Assembly (NCBI GenBank): GCA_035995025.1
Contig: DASYKY010000124.1
Coordinates: forward strand, 40,833 to 104,832
Length of the DNA: 64,000 nt
Direction of reading: 5' to 3'
Source: Actinophytocola sp035995025
GTDB lineage: Bacteria > Actinomycetota > Actinomycetes > Mycobacteriales > Pseudonocardiaceae
The notes under the pieces were generated by a model. That model did not search any database. It saw only the letters and a program-made list of their open reading frames with translations, and was not told where the DNA came from. Numbering within the stretch: the stretch's first letter is position 1; every line of letters begins with the position of its first letter. The position numbers were made by a program, and so were the translations under genes. This document shows, piece after piece, positions 26,459-36,135 of this stretch.

Positions 26459-26815
26459 CTACGCCGGGTGGCCTTCGCCGTCCATCGCGTCTTCTACCCG
26501 CTGCGCCAGCCTGATCCGCGACTGGTCGTTCCCGCCGCCGATCGACCCGTTGGCTCGAGCCACCGAGATGGCCTCCCGTATCGCGTCGTGCTCGGCTGAC
26601 CGGCCAGCCCCTCGAACCAGATCCAAGCAGATCCGAAGCGCATGCCACTGCTCGAAACTTGACCGAGGCCGTCGGATCACCTCCGTGACGATGGCGACCG
26701 ACACGAGCCGGGGGTTCCCCGACATCAGGCCAAGAGCGGTGATTCGGTTGCCATCCTGGCCGGACCGGTACAGCTCACCTACCGCCTCCGTGCTGACGAA
26801 GTCGAACTGGGCCAT
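26459..26815 (-). CDS. Hypothetical protein, possible C-terminal part of a split membrane gene
   Basis: 118 aa: 'MAQFDFVSTEAVGELYRSGQDGNRITALGLM' then 'RRPRSSFEQWHALRICLDLV' and a polar tail. The 'GNRITALGLM...FEQ(Y/W)HAL' pattern is recalled from C-terminal cytoplasmic domains of actinobacterial two-TM proteins. Its 5' end overlaps the gene encoding two membrane segments (26779-27078) by 37 bp in another frame, and the frame upstream of its ATG reads sensibly (RRALVAQAKK). So it may be a separate coupled gene or the tail of one frameshifted gene. Function unknown. Confidence 0.6.
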   Translation of the reverse strand: MAQFDFVSTEAVGELYRSGQDGNRITALGLMSGNPRLVSVAIVTEVIRRPRSSFEQWHALRICLDLVRGAGRSAEHDAIREAISVARANGSIGGGNDQSRIRLAQRVEDAMDGEGHPA

Positions 26816-27078
26816 CTTCTTGGCCTGTGCAACCAGAGCCCGCCGCTCTCAACACTTTCGAGCTGGTTGGCGAACAAGGCGATGGCAACCAGCACCGTGC
26901 CCGCCGCAACCAGAGCCGACGCCCCCACCGAGTTGGTCGTCACGAACACGGCGACCGCTCCCGCGGTCAGCGACGCGAGACCGACCAGTGCCGTGCCGAG
27001 ACGCCCGAGGGTCTTCGCCGCGCCCGTGAACCGCAACCGTCGCAACGCTGCCGGTACTCCTGCGGTGACCCTGGCCAT
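26779..27078 (-). CDS. Small two-TM membrane protein
   Basis: 99 aa with two hydrophobic segments ('LGTALVGLASLTAGAVAVFVT' and 'ASALVAAGTVLVAIALFA') after a basic N-terminus. After 'NQLESVESGG' the reading frame turns into an Arg/Trp/Ser-rich tail (HRPRRWPSSTSSARRR) that looks like out-of-frame sequence, which supports a frameshift just upstream of the next gene. GGGAG precedes ATG 27078 by 5 nt. It follows ychF after 41 bp and is probably co-transcribed with it. Confidence 0.6.
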   Translation of the reverse strand: MARVTAGVPAALRRLRFTGAAKTLGRLGTALVGLASLTAGAVAVFVTTNSVGASALVAAGTVLVAIALFANQLESVESGGLWLHRPRRWPSSTSSARRR

Positions 27079-27119
27079 ACCTTCTCCCATCGACGCTGAC
27101 CTGCGCAGATGGCAGACCT

Positions 27120-28202
<1,083 letters not shown>

Positions 28203-28430
28203 CGGGCCGAGTTTACGTGCCGCCCCGGCAACAGGTAGCGAACGGGCTACCTGGAGCGACGTAGCACACGGAGTGGTCTCCCAGGGGTCCCTGCCAGCGA
28301 AAGGATTAGCCCGATTGGACGCTAGTCAGTGTGGTTCCCCTCAACAACACTCCGTGCGCACATCCGGCTTGCCTCCCCGCGCGTGCGCGAGCGTCCCCTG
28401 CTCGCCCCGCATCACACAGAAGGACATGGG

Positions 28431-31400
28431 ATGACCCAACGTAGTTCGCGCCGCCGGTACAGAACCGGCCTGGGCGCGGCACTCACCGCGGCGGCGGTCG
28501 GGCTGGCACTCGCCGCCCTCCCGTCGAGCGCGGCCGCCGCGCCCACGCCCCCGACCGACCCCGGCCCCGGCGCGGGCCTCGGCAAGCAGGACCGCGAGCT
28601 CGTCGCGCAGGCCACCGAGGACGGCAAGCGCACGGTCGAGCTCCAGCTCATGGCCGACAAGGGCGTCGCCGACGACCTGACCAAGGCGGGCGCGAAGATC
28701 CGCTACCGCAACGACGACCTCGGCTACCTGCGCGTGGAGGTGCCGGTCGGCAAGGCCGAGTCCATCGCCAAGCTGTCGGGCATCAACGGCGCCAACGTCG
28801 ACCGCGTGATCAAGCTCGACGACCCGCGCCCCGAGGGCATCTCCGACCCGTCGCCGCAGCCCGCCCCGGGCGCGAGGACGCCGCGGGTCAACGCATACAT
28901 GCCGACCGGCGACACGGGCGCGGCCCAGTTCGTCGACGCGAACCCGAAGCTGGACGGCCGCGGCGTCACCGTCGGCATCGTCGACTCCGGCGTCGACCTC
29001 GGCCACCCGTCGCTGAACACCACGAGCACCGGCGAGCGCAAGATCGTCGACTGGGTGACCGCGACCGACCCCGGGTTCACGAACGGCGTGAACAACGACG
29101 ACGACCCGACGTGGATCGACATGACGAGCCCCGCGCCCGGACAGCCCGCGACCTTCCGGTTCGGCCTGTTCAACGAGCGCGACCCGCGCCTGGCGGGCGA
29201 GCTGGGCAACGACGTCAACCGCGACGGCAACCCGGCCGGCAGCATCGGCACGTTCGGCGTGCTGTGGGACACGGCCACCAACACCGTCTGGGTCGACACG
29301 AACCAGAACAAGAACTTCGCCGACGACAAGCCGATGACCGACTACAAGGTCAAGCAGGACATCGGCCGCTTCGGCACCGACAACCCGGCCACGGCGGTGG
29401 CGGAGTCCATGCCGTTCGTCGTGCAGACGAACCCGGACACCAACTCGGTCAACATCGGCATCGTCTCCGGTGAGCACGGCTCGCACGTGGCGGGCATCGT
29501 CGCCGGCAACAAGCTGTTCGGCGGCACCATGAGCGGCGCGGCGCCGGGCGCGAAGATCGTGTCGGTGCGCGCGTGCCTGTTCGTCGCCGGCTGCACCTCG
29601 CACGCGCTCGACGAGGGCATGATCTACGCGGTCGAGAACGCGGGCGTCGACGTGATCAACATGTCGATCGGCGGCCTCGACCTGGTCAACGAGGGCAACA
29701 CCGCGCGCGAGCTGATGTACAACGAGCTCATCGAGCAGAACGACGTGCAGATGTTCATCTCGGCGGGCAACGACGGCCCGGGCGTGAACACCACGAGCCA
29801 GCCGTCGCTCGGCAGCAAGATCATGGGCGTCGGCTCGTACATCACGAAGGCGTCGTGGCGGCGCAACTACGGCTCGGACACCGCGCGGCAGGAGAACCTG
29901 CACCCGTTCTCGTCGCGCGGTCCGCGGGAGGACGGCGGCTTCAAGCCGAACATCGTCGCGCCGGGCTCGGCCATCTCGACGATCCCGACCTGGCAGCCGG
30001 GCGGGCCGGTCCCCGGCACGTACACGCTGCCGCCGGGCTACGCCATGCTGCAGGGCACGTCGATGGCCTCGCCGCAGGCGGCCGGCGCCGCGACGCTGCT
30101 GCTGAGCGCCGCGATCCAGAAGAACGTCCCGCACCACGCGGCGCAGCTGCGCAAGGCGTTCAACTCCACGGCCCGGTTCATCCCGCACTACCAGGCCTAC
30201 GAGCAGGGCAACGGCCTCATCGACGTCAAGAAGGCCTGGAACATGCTCAAGGCCAACCCGTCGGACACGGAGATCACGTCGGCGGTGCCGGTGCACACGG
30301 TGCTGTCCGACTTCCTCCACAACCCGGGCGTCGGCACGGGCATCTACGACCGTGAGGGCGTGCACGCGCGCGACAACTACACGCGTGAGTACACGTTCAC
30401 CCGCACGACCGGTTCGAACAGCCCGGTGACCTACAAGGTCGACTGGACCGGCAACGACGGCACGTTCTCCGCGCCGAAGAACGTGCTGCTGCCCAAGAAC
30501 AGCGCCGTGAAGTTCCGGGTGACCGTGAACCCGCGGCAGGCGGGCGTGCACTCGGCGATCCTGAACCTGGACAGCCCGACGACCACCGGCGTCGACTACC
30601 AGACGCTGAACACGGTGATCGCCGCCGAGGACTTCACCGCGGCGAACGGCTTCCAGGTCCGCCACGGCGGCGAGGTCGCCCGCAACGCGTCGGAGAGCTA
30701 CTTCGTCCGCGTCCCGGCGGGCGTGCCGGCGCTGAAGGTCGACCTCGCGGGCGGCGGCACCGCACCGGGTGCGGGCCAGATCCGGTTCCTGCGGCTGCAC
30801 CCGTACGGCGTGCCGCTCGAGACCACGTCCTCGCTGAACTGCTACAACCCGCCGGTGCCTGGCAACGGGTGCGACGCGGGCAGCCCGACGAGCCGCACGC
30901 TCGCCAACCCGCTGCCGGGCGTGTGGGAGATCGTGGTCGAGGCGCGGCGCACCTCGGACGCGGCCGAGGTGCCGTACACGCTGACCGCGTCGGTGCTGGG
31001 CGCCTCGGTGTCGCCGAACCCGGACACGATCGCGTCCGGCACGGTCGGCACGCCGATCTCGCGGCAGTACACGCTGACGAACGGGTTCGGCCCGTTCACC
31101 GGCAAGGCCACGGGCACCACGCTGGGCAGCGCCAAGCTCGCCACGCCGACGATCGCCGACGCCGCACAGCAGCAGAACCAGATCAACGTCGGCGCGGGCG
31201 CGGCGACGCTGCGGGTGAAGATCGGCAACACGTCCGACCGCAACGCCGACCTCGACCTGTTCCTGTTCAACTGCACGAGCGGGACCTGTGTCCAGGTGGC
31301 AAGCAGCGCGGACGGGGACGCCGAGGAAGAGGTCACGGTCAACAACCCGGCGGCGGGCGTGTGGATCGCCCTCGTCGACGGGTTCGCCGTCCCGTCCGGG

Positions 31401-31631
31401 TCGACGACGTTCGACTACGTGGACGTGTTCTCCGGACCGTCGTACGGCTCGATCCAGATCGCGGACACCGACCAGGAGCGTGCCGGTGGCTCGTCCTGGA
31501 CGGTGTCCGGCACGGTCACGCCGGGCGCGGTGCCGGGCGCGGGCCGGGTGCTGTACGGCAACGTCCGGGTGCTGACGAACTCGGGCGCGCTGGTCGGCAC
31601 GGGTGACGTGATCGTCCAGTCGGTCGGCTAG
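28431..31631 (+). CDS. Large secreted subtilisin-like (S8) serine protease
   Basis: A 1066-aa exported protease. Signal peptide MTQRSSRRRYRTGLGAALTA... ends near ASAA-type sites (SSAAAAPT). A pro-region follows, then the S8 core with Asp185 (GIVDSGVDLGHPS), His349 (EHGSHVAGIVAG) and Ser544 (GTSMASPQAAG). The long Asp-His gap holds an insert. After about residue 620 there are beta-sandwich regions, including a pre-peptidase C-terminal-like 'NADLDLFLFNCTSGTCVQVASSADGDAEEEV' domain. Extracellular protein degradation is expected. ATG 28431 follows AGAAGGA by about 6 nt. A hairpin terminator stands 10 bp after the stop. Confidence 0.93.
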   Translation: MTQRSSRRRYRTGLGAALTAAAVGLALAALPSSAAAAPTPPTDPGPGAGLGKQDRELVAQATEDGKRTVELQLMADKGVADDLTKAGAKIRYRNDDLGYLRVEVPVGKAESIAKLSGINGANVDRVIKLDDPRPEGISDPSPQPAPGARTPRVNAYMPTGDTGAAQFVDANPKLDGRGVTVGIVDSGVDLGHPSLNTTSTGERKIVDWVTATDPGFTNGVNNDDDPTWIDMTSPAPGQPATFRFGLFNERDPRLAGELGNDVNRDGNPAGSIGTFGVLWDTATNTVWVDTNQNKNFADDKPMTDYKVKQDIGRFGTDNPATAVAESMPFVVQTNPDTNSVNIGIVSGEHGSHVAGIVAGNKLFGGTMSGAAPGAKIVSVRACLFVAGCTSHALDEGMIYAVENAGVDVINMSIGGLDLVNEGNTARELMYNELIEQNDVQMFISAGNDGPGVNTTSQPSLGSKIMGVGSYITKASWRRNYGSDTARQENLHPFSSRGPREDGGFKPNIVAPGSAISTIPTWQPGGPVPGTYTLPPGYAMLQGTSMASPQAAGAATLLLSAAIQKNVPHHAAQLRKAFNSTARFIPHYQAYEQGNGLIDVKKAWNMLKANPSDTEITSAVPVHTVLSDFLHNPGVGTGIYDREGVHARDNYTREYTFTRTTGSNSPVTYKVDWTGNDGTFSAPKNVLLPKNSAVKFRVTVNPRQAGVHSAILNLDSPTTTGVDYQTLNTVIAAEDFTAANGFQVRHGGEVARNASESYFVRVPAGVPALKVDLAGGGTAPGAGQIRFLRLHPYGVPLETTSSLNCYNPPVPGNGCDAGSPTSRTLANPLPGVWEIVVEARRTSDAAEVPYTLTASVLGASVSPNPDTIASGTVGTPISRQYTLTNGFGPFTGKATGTTLGSAKLATPTIADAAQQQNQINVGAGAATLRVKIGNTSDRNADLDLFLFNCTSGTCVQVASSADGDAEEEVTVNNPAAGVWIALVDGFAVPSGSTTFDYVDVFSGPSYGSIQIADTDQERAGGSSWTVSGTVTPGAVPGAGRVLYGNVRVLTNSGALVGTGDVIVQSVG

Positions 31632-31640
31632 TTCACCGCC

Positions 31641-31676
31641 GAAGGCCGCTCCCGGGTCCGCCCGGGGGCGGTCTTC
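31641..31676 (+). terminator. Rho-independent-type terminator after the subtilase gene
   Basis: GAAGGCCGCTCCCGGG (31641-31656), TCCG loop, CCCGGGGGCGGTCTTC (31661-31676): 14 of 16 positions pair, and GTGTTT follows. Position just after the stop codon fits transcription termination. Confidence 0.8.
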
Positions 31677-31731
31677 GTGTTTCACCGCCATGTCGGATTC
31701 CCGCGAGCCGGAGCGGGTCCGCGCTGGCAGC

Positions 31732-33186
31732 ATGGGTCGGGTGCGAATCGACGAGGAGCAGGGCTACCGAGCGTCGGCGTCGCGTGACGCCCGGTTCGAC
31801 GGCCAGTTCATCGTGGCCGTCAAGACGACCCGGATCTACTGCCGGCCGTCCTGCCCGGCGATCACGCCGAAGCGGCAGAACATGATGTTCTTCCCGACCG
31901 CCGCGGCCGCGCAGCAGGCCGGCTTCCGCGCGTGCCGGCGCTGCCTGCCGGACTCGGTGCCGGGCTCGCCGGAGTGGGACCTGCGTGCGGACCTGGCCGG
32001 CCGCGCGATGCGGCTGATCAGCGACGGCGTGGTGGAGCGCGAGGGCGTGCCTGGCCTCGCGCGCCGCCTCGGCTACTCGGACCGGCACCTGACCCGGGTG
32101 CTGACGGCGGAGCTGGGCGCCGGGCCGCTGGCCCTGGCGCGGGCGCACCGCGCGCACTCGGCACGGCTGCTGATCGAGACGACCTCCCTGGGGTTCGCGG
32201 ACATCGCGTTCGCGGCGGGTTTCACGAGCGTGCGCCAGTTCAACGACACGATCCGCGAGGTGTTCGCGGCGACGCCGTCCGGCCTGCGCGTGGCGGCGCG
32301 GCGGCGGTCGCGCGGCGGCGCGGCGGCGGGCCGGGTGTCGCTGCGGCTGCCCTACCGCGAGCCGTACGACGCGGCCGGCATCATGGCGTTCCTCGCGGCG
32401 CGCGCCGTCCCCGGCGTGGAGTCCATTGAGGACGGTGAGTACGGCAGGACGCTGCGGTTGCCGCACGGCACCGGGACGGCGCGGCTGCGCCAGGCGGACG
32501 GGCACTTCGAGTGCACGCTGCGGCTGACCGACATGCGTGACCTGGGCAGCGCGGTGTCCCGGCTGCGCAGGCTGTTCGACCTGGACGCGGACCCGTCCGC
32601 GATCGCCGACGTGCTCGGTGCGGACCCGTTGCTGGCCGCGTCCGTGGCGGCGGTGCCGGGCATTCGCGTGCCGGGCAGCGTGGACGGCGCGGAGATCGTC
32701 ACCCGGGCGCTGATCGGCCAGCAGATCTCGGTGGCCGCGGCCCGCACCGCGCTGGGCGCGCTGACCGCGTCGCTTGGCGACCCGCTCCCGTCGCCGGACG
32801 GCTTGCTGACCACGTTGTTCCCGGCCCCGTCCGCGATCGCCTCGCGTGGCGCGCCGGTGCTCACGGGCCCGCGGCGCCGCATCGACACGATGCTGACCGT
32901 CAACGCGGCGCTGGCGTCGGGCGAGCTGGACGTCCACGTGGGCGCGGACGCCGACGAGCTGTCGTCGGTGCTGCAGGCCTTCGCGGGCGTCGGCCCGTGG
33001 ACGGCGGGCTACGTGCAGATGCGCGTGCTGGGCGCCCCGGACGTGCTGCTCCCGGCGGACGTGGCGCTGCGCAAGGGAGCCGCGGCCCTGGACCTGCCCA
33101 CCGACCCGGCGGCATTGACGGACCACGGCAACGCCTGGCGCCCGTGGCGCTCGTACGCGGGCATGCACCTGTGGCGCGCCGCCTGA
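31732..33186 (+). CDS. alkA: Ada-AlkA fusion: methyl-phosphotriester sensor/regulator plus DNA-3-methyladenine glycosylase
   Basis: DNA alkylation repair protein in three parts. (1) Ada metal-binding domain with four Cys: 'YCRPSCPA' and 'FRACRRCLPD', the methyl acceptor and Zn ligands. (2) AraC-type HTH: 'GVPGLARRLGYSDRHLTRVL' and 'FADIAFAAGFTSVRQFNDTIREVF'. (3) AlkA N-domain plus HhH-GPD glycosylase, with 'AFAGVGPWTAGYVQMRV' (hairpin-helix-hairpin) and catalytic Asp in 'LLPADVALRKG'. The O6-methylguanine methyltransferase domain of classical Ada is absent. About 484 aa. Start ATG 31732 is a choice; GTG 31741 is possible. The end overlaps the next gene by 16 bp. Confidence 0.9.
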   Translation: MGRVRIDEEQGYRASASRDARFDGQFIVAVKTTRIYCRPSCPAITPKRQNMMFFPTAAAAQQAGFRACRRCLPDSVPGSPEWDLRADLAGRAMRLISDGVVEREGVPGLARRLGYSDRHLTRVLTAELGAGPLALARAHRAHSARLLIETTSLGFADIAFAAGFTSVRQFNDTIREVFAATPSGLRVAARRRSRGGAAAGRVSLRLPYREPYDAAGIMAFLAARAVPGVESIEDGEYGRTLRLPHGTGTARLRQADGHFECTLRLTDMRDLGSAVSRLRRLFDLDADPSAIADVLGADPLLAASVAAVPGIRVPGSVDGAEIVTRALIGQQISVAAARTALGALTASLGDPLPSPDGLLTTLFPAPSAIASRGAPVLTGPRRRIDTMLTVNAALASGELDVHVGADADELSSVLQAFAGVGPWTAGYVQMRVLGAPDVLLPADVALRKGAAALDLPTDPAALTDHGNAWRPWRSYAGMHLWRAA

Positions 33187-34052
33187 TCCGCGCCGTGTCG
33201 TCGGTCCGGTCCAGTGAGGTGCTGGGCTACCCTCCCGAGGCTCGCCTGCTGATCGTCAACTGTGACGACTTCGGGATGTCCGAGGCCGTCAACGTCGCGG
33301 TGATCGACTCGATCGACCGGGGGATCGCCGGCTCGTGCAGCGTGCTGGTGCCCTGTCCCGCCGCGGCGCACGCCCTGCGCCTGCTGCGTACGCGTCCGGA
33401 CATCCCGTTCGGGATCCATCTGACCCTGGTACGCGACTCCGCCCACGACCGATGGGGGCCGCTGACCGCGAGAGGGCTGGTGCCCTCGTTGCTCGACGAC
33501 AGCGGGGAGCTGTTCACGCCTACCGCCGCGGGGCGGGCCGAGCTGCTGGGCCGTGCTCGGACAGACCAGGTCGAGCGTGAGTTCCGGGCGCAGATCGACG
33601 CCGTGGCCGACCTGGGACTGAGCCCCGCGCAGCTGGACTTTCACTGCCTGGCCGACGGCGGGCGCGCGGACATCCTGGACCTGACCGTCGCGCTCGCCGC
33701 GGAGTACGGCCTGGCCGTGCGGGTCTGGCTCGAGGAGGGACGGCGGAAGATGCGGCAGCGGGGCCTGCCGGTCGTCGACAACGACTTCCTGGACAGTTTC
33801 GCGCTCGACCTCGACGGCAAGCCGGCCCGGTACGCGCGACTGTTGCGGGACTTGCCGGCCGGGCTCAACGAGTGGGCCGTGCATCCCAGCACCGGTGCCG
33901 AGGCGTCGCGGGCGACCGACGCCGGCTGGCGCGTGCGCCGTACCGACTACGAGTTCCTGACCTCTCCCGGGGCGCGCGAGATCCTGCGCGCGGAAGGCAT
34001 CGTCGTCGTCGACTACCGCGCGGTCCAACAGGCCTGGACGCGTCAAGGCTGA
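33171..34052 (+). CDS. YdjC/ChbG-family carbohydrate deacetylase
   Basis: A predicted metal-dependent deacetylase of N-acetylated sugars. 'LLIVNCDDFGMSEAVN' supplies the Asp pair, 'PFGIHLTLV' a metal-ligand His, 'LDFHCLAD' the second His region and 'NEWAVHPSTG' a conserved late His. About 293 aa. The start is uncertain: GTG 33171 overlaps the alkA stop, with GTG 33195 or 33219 as alternatives. No sugar PTS or chitinase genes adjoin it, but a LacI-controlled sugar operon follows, so a shared sugar theme is possible. Confidence 0.82.
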   Translation: MARRLIRAVSSVRSSEVLGYPPEARLLIVNCDDFGMSEAVNVAVIDSIDRGIAGSCSVLVPCPAAAHALRLLRTRPDIPFGIHLTLVRDSAHDRWGPLTARGLVPSLLDDSGELFTPTAAGRAELLGRARTDQVEREFRAQIDAVADLGLSPAQLDFHCLADGGRADILDLTVALAAEYGLAVRVWLEEGRRKMRQRGLPVVDNDFLDSFALDLDGKPARYARLLRDLPAGLNEWAVHPSTGAEASRATDAGWRVRRTDYEFLTSPGAREILRAEGIVVVDYRAVQQAWTRQG

Positions 34053-34062
34053 CGTTGCCGGC

Positions 34063-35064
34063 TCACGGGCAGCCGCACGACCGCCGGTGGACAAACGTCG
34101 TCGGCAGGCGCTTCGTGACCGCGGGCCGGCCGGGGTCGGCGATCCGGTCCAGCAGCAGCCGCACCGCCGTGCGGCCCATCTCCGCGAGCGGCTGTGCCAC
34201 CGTCGTGATCGGCGGGTCCAGCAGGTCCGCCCACTCCACGTCGTCGTACCCGACCACCGCCAGGTCCGACCCGATCCGCACACCCCGCCGCCGGCACGCG
34301 TGCAGCACGCCCGACAGCATCGTGTTGCTGCCCGCCACCACGGCCGTCGGCGGGTCCGGCAGGTCCAGCAGCGAGTCGAGCGCCGCCGCGGCCGGGCCCG
34401 GCGCCGACTCGCCCGACGCCACCAGCGACTCGTCCCACGTCAGCCGCGACCGGCCCAGCCCGAGCCGGTAGCCCAGCACACGCTCCGACGACGTCGCCAG
34501 CCCCGGCGCGCCGCTGATCATCCCGATCCGCCGGTGCCCCAGGTCCGCGAGGTGCCGCACGAGCCCGGACGTCGCGGACACGTTCTCCGGGCCCACTTGG
34601 TCGATGTCCTGGCTCGTGGTCAGCCGGTCCAGCAGCACGGTCGGGATCCCGACCGTGCGCAGCTCCGGCAGCACCGTCCCGGAAGCGCGCGGCGACGGCG
34701 TCAGGATCAGCCCGTCCACCCGCCGCGACCGCAGCGTGCGCACCGCCGACTGCTCCGCCGCCGGCTCGTCGTGCGTGTCCGCCAGCACCAGCGTGTAACC
34801 CGACCGGGTTGTTTCGTGCTCGATGGCCGCGAGCAGCTCCGCGAAGCACGGGTTCGCGACCAGGGAGATCGCCACGCCGAGCGAGCGGGTGCCGCCGGTG
34901 ACCAGCGACCGCGCGATAGCGTCGCCGGTGTAGCCGGTGTGCTCGATCGCGTCCAGCACCTTCGCCTTGGTGTCCGGCGCGACTGATCGCGTCGAGTTGA
35001 CCACGTGCGAGACCGTCGTGATGGACACGCCCGCCAGCCGGGCGACGTCTCGCATCGTGATCAC
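34063..35064 (-). CDS. LacI-family transcriptional regulator
   Basis: A 333-aa repressor. HTH at the N-terminus: 'MRDVARLAGVSITTVSHVVNSTRSVAPDTKAKV' with the hinge helix region 'YTGDAIARSLVTGGTRSLGV' next, then a periplasmic-binding-like sugar-sensing domain ('LPELRTVGIPTVLLDR', 'VVGYDDVEWADLLDPPITTV'). GTG 35064 has AGGAG 7 nt upstream and an internal ATG three codons on. Divergent from the permease-kinase operon; two palindromes lie between them, so it very likely represses that operon and itself until a sugar or sugar phosphate binds. Confidence 0.93.
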   Translation of the reverse strand: MITMRDVARLAGVSITTVSHVVNSTRSVAPDTKAKVLDAIEHTGYTGDAIARSLVTGGTRSLGVAISLVANPCFAELLAAIEHETTRSGYTLVLADTHDEPAAEQSAVRTLRSRRVDGLILTPSPRASGTVLPELRTVGIPTVLLDRLTTSQDIDQVGPENVSATSGLVRHLADLGHRRIGMISGAPGLATSSERVLGYRLGLGRSRLTWDESLVASGESAPGPAAAALDSLLDLPDPPTAVVAGSNTMLSGVLHACRRRGVRIGSDLAVVGYDDVEWADLLDPPITTVAQPLAEMGRTAVRLLLDRIADPGRPAVTKRLPTTFVHRRSCGCP

Positions 35065-35087
35065 GAAAGCTCCTGAATCGGTACGGA

Positions 35088-35122
35088 CGCAAGCGTTTGC
35101 GCGTACGGTTGCGCAACCGTAC
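35088..35122. promoter_or_regulatory. LacI-type operators: one perfect 20-bp palindrome and one near-palindrome
   Basis: GTACGGTTGCGCAACCGTAC at 35103-35122 is a perfect 20-bp palindrome with the central CG expected for LacI-family operators. CGCAAGCGTTTGCG at 35088-35101 is a second near-palindrome resembling the general CGCAAACGTTTGCG form, only 1 bp apart from the first. They lie in the 105-bp divergent region, 24-81 bp from the two gene starts. Confidence 0.85.
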
Positions 35123-35169
35123 AGAGATCATTAACTTCCCCGCAAACCGCCTCGCCGTGGAGGTCGCGA

Positions 35170-36135
35170 ATGCCCGGTCGGACGTCGCGGCTCCCGGCGA
35201 TGCGCCGCCGCACGGTCGCGCCGGTGGCCGCGCTCGTCGTGCTCGTGCTGGCGTTCGGGCTCGCCAACGGCTCGTTCCTCGGCGCGGGCAACCTGTCGGT
35301 GATCGCCAAGCAGTCGCTCGTGCTCGCCACGCTCGCCCTCGGCCAGGCGCTCGTCGTCCTCACCGCGGGCATCGACCTGGCGAGCGCGGCCGTCGCGGTA
35401 CTCGGCACGCTGCTGATCGCGAAGCTGGCCTCGGCCGGCACGCCGGGCGTGGTCGCGCTGCTCGTCGGCGTCGTCGCCGCGGCCGGGATCGGGCTCGTGA
35501 CCGGCGGCCTCGCGACCGGCCTGCGGCTGCCGCCCTTCATCGTCACGTTCGGCATGTTCGTGATCGTCACCGCGGTGAGCGGGCTGTACGCGCGGGGTCG
35601 CGCGTACAGCGTCACCGACGACGTCCTCACGTGGCCCGGCGAGACGAAGTACCTGTTCGGCCGCGTCGAGCTGACCTACGGCATGGGCATCCTGGTGGTC
35701 ATGTACGCCGCCGCCTGGTTCGTGCTCAAACGGACCCGCTGGGGCGCGGACGTGCACGTGATCGGCGCCGACCCGCGAACCGCGCGCCGGGCCGGGATCC
35801 GGGTGCGCCGCAGGACGCTGACCGTCTACGTCGTGGCCGGCCTGTGTTACGGGATCGCGTCGTGGCAGGCGCTCGGCCGGGTGCCGATCGCGGACCCGGA
35901 CGCCCTGCCGCTTGGCGGCCTTGACTCGGTCGCGGCCGTGGTCGTGGGCGGCGTCAGCCTGTTCGGCGGGCGCGGCGGCGTGGTCGGCGTGCTGGCCGGC
36001 GCGCTGCTCGTGGTCGTCCTGCGCACCGGGCTTGCACAGTACGGAGTGGACACTCGGTACCAGGACATCGCCGTCGGCGTGCTGATGATCGCGGCGGTGG
36101 CCGTGGACCGGTTCTCCCTGGGGAGGCAACGATGA
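35170..36135 (+). CDS. Sugar ABC transporter permease (RbsC/FrcC type), orphan
   Basis: A 321-aa permease of the BPD_transp_2 family with 8-10 hydrophobic segments. Family marks: 'QALVVLTAGIDLASAAVAVLG', 'LRLPPFIVTFGMF', 'LDSVAAVVVGGVSLFGGRGGV' and 'YQDIAVGVLMIAAVAVD'. It appears complete. GGAGG lies 6 nt before ATG 35170. No ATP-binding or solute-binding gene is present in the operon, which is unusual. Its stop overlaps the PfkB start (ATGA). Substrate probably a pentose or hexose that the downstream kinases phosphorylate. Confidence 0.88.
   Translation: MPGRTSRLPAMRRRTVAPVAALVVLVLAFGLANGSFLGAGNLSVIAKQSLVLATLALGQALVVLTAGIDLASAAVAVLGTLLIAKLASAGTPGVVALLVGVVAAAGIGLVTGGLATGLRLPPFIVTFGMFVIVTAVSGLYARGRAYSVTDDVLTWPGETKYLFGRVELTYGMGILVVMYAAAWFVLKRTRWGADVHVIGADPRTARRAGIRVRRRTLTVYVVAGLCYGIASWQALGRVPIADPDALPLGGLDSVAAVVVGGVSLFGGRGGVVGVLAGALLVVVLRTGLAQYGVDTRYQDIAVGVLMIAAVAVDRFSLGRQR

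Noticed and set aside
28341..31733. 1130-codon minus-strand frame
   Set aside because: Antisense to the subtilase gene, whose catalytic triad is complete; its Arg/Val/Asp-rich translation is typical of a shadow frame.
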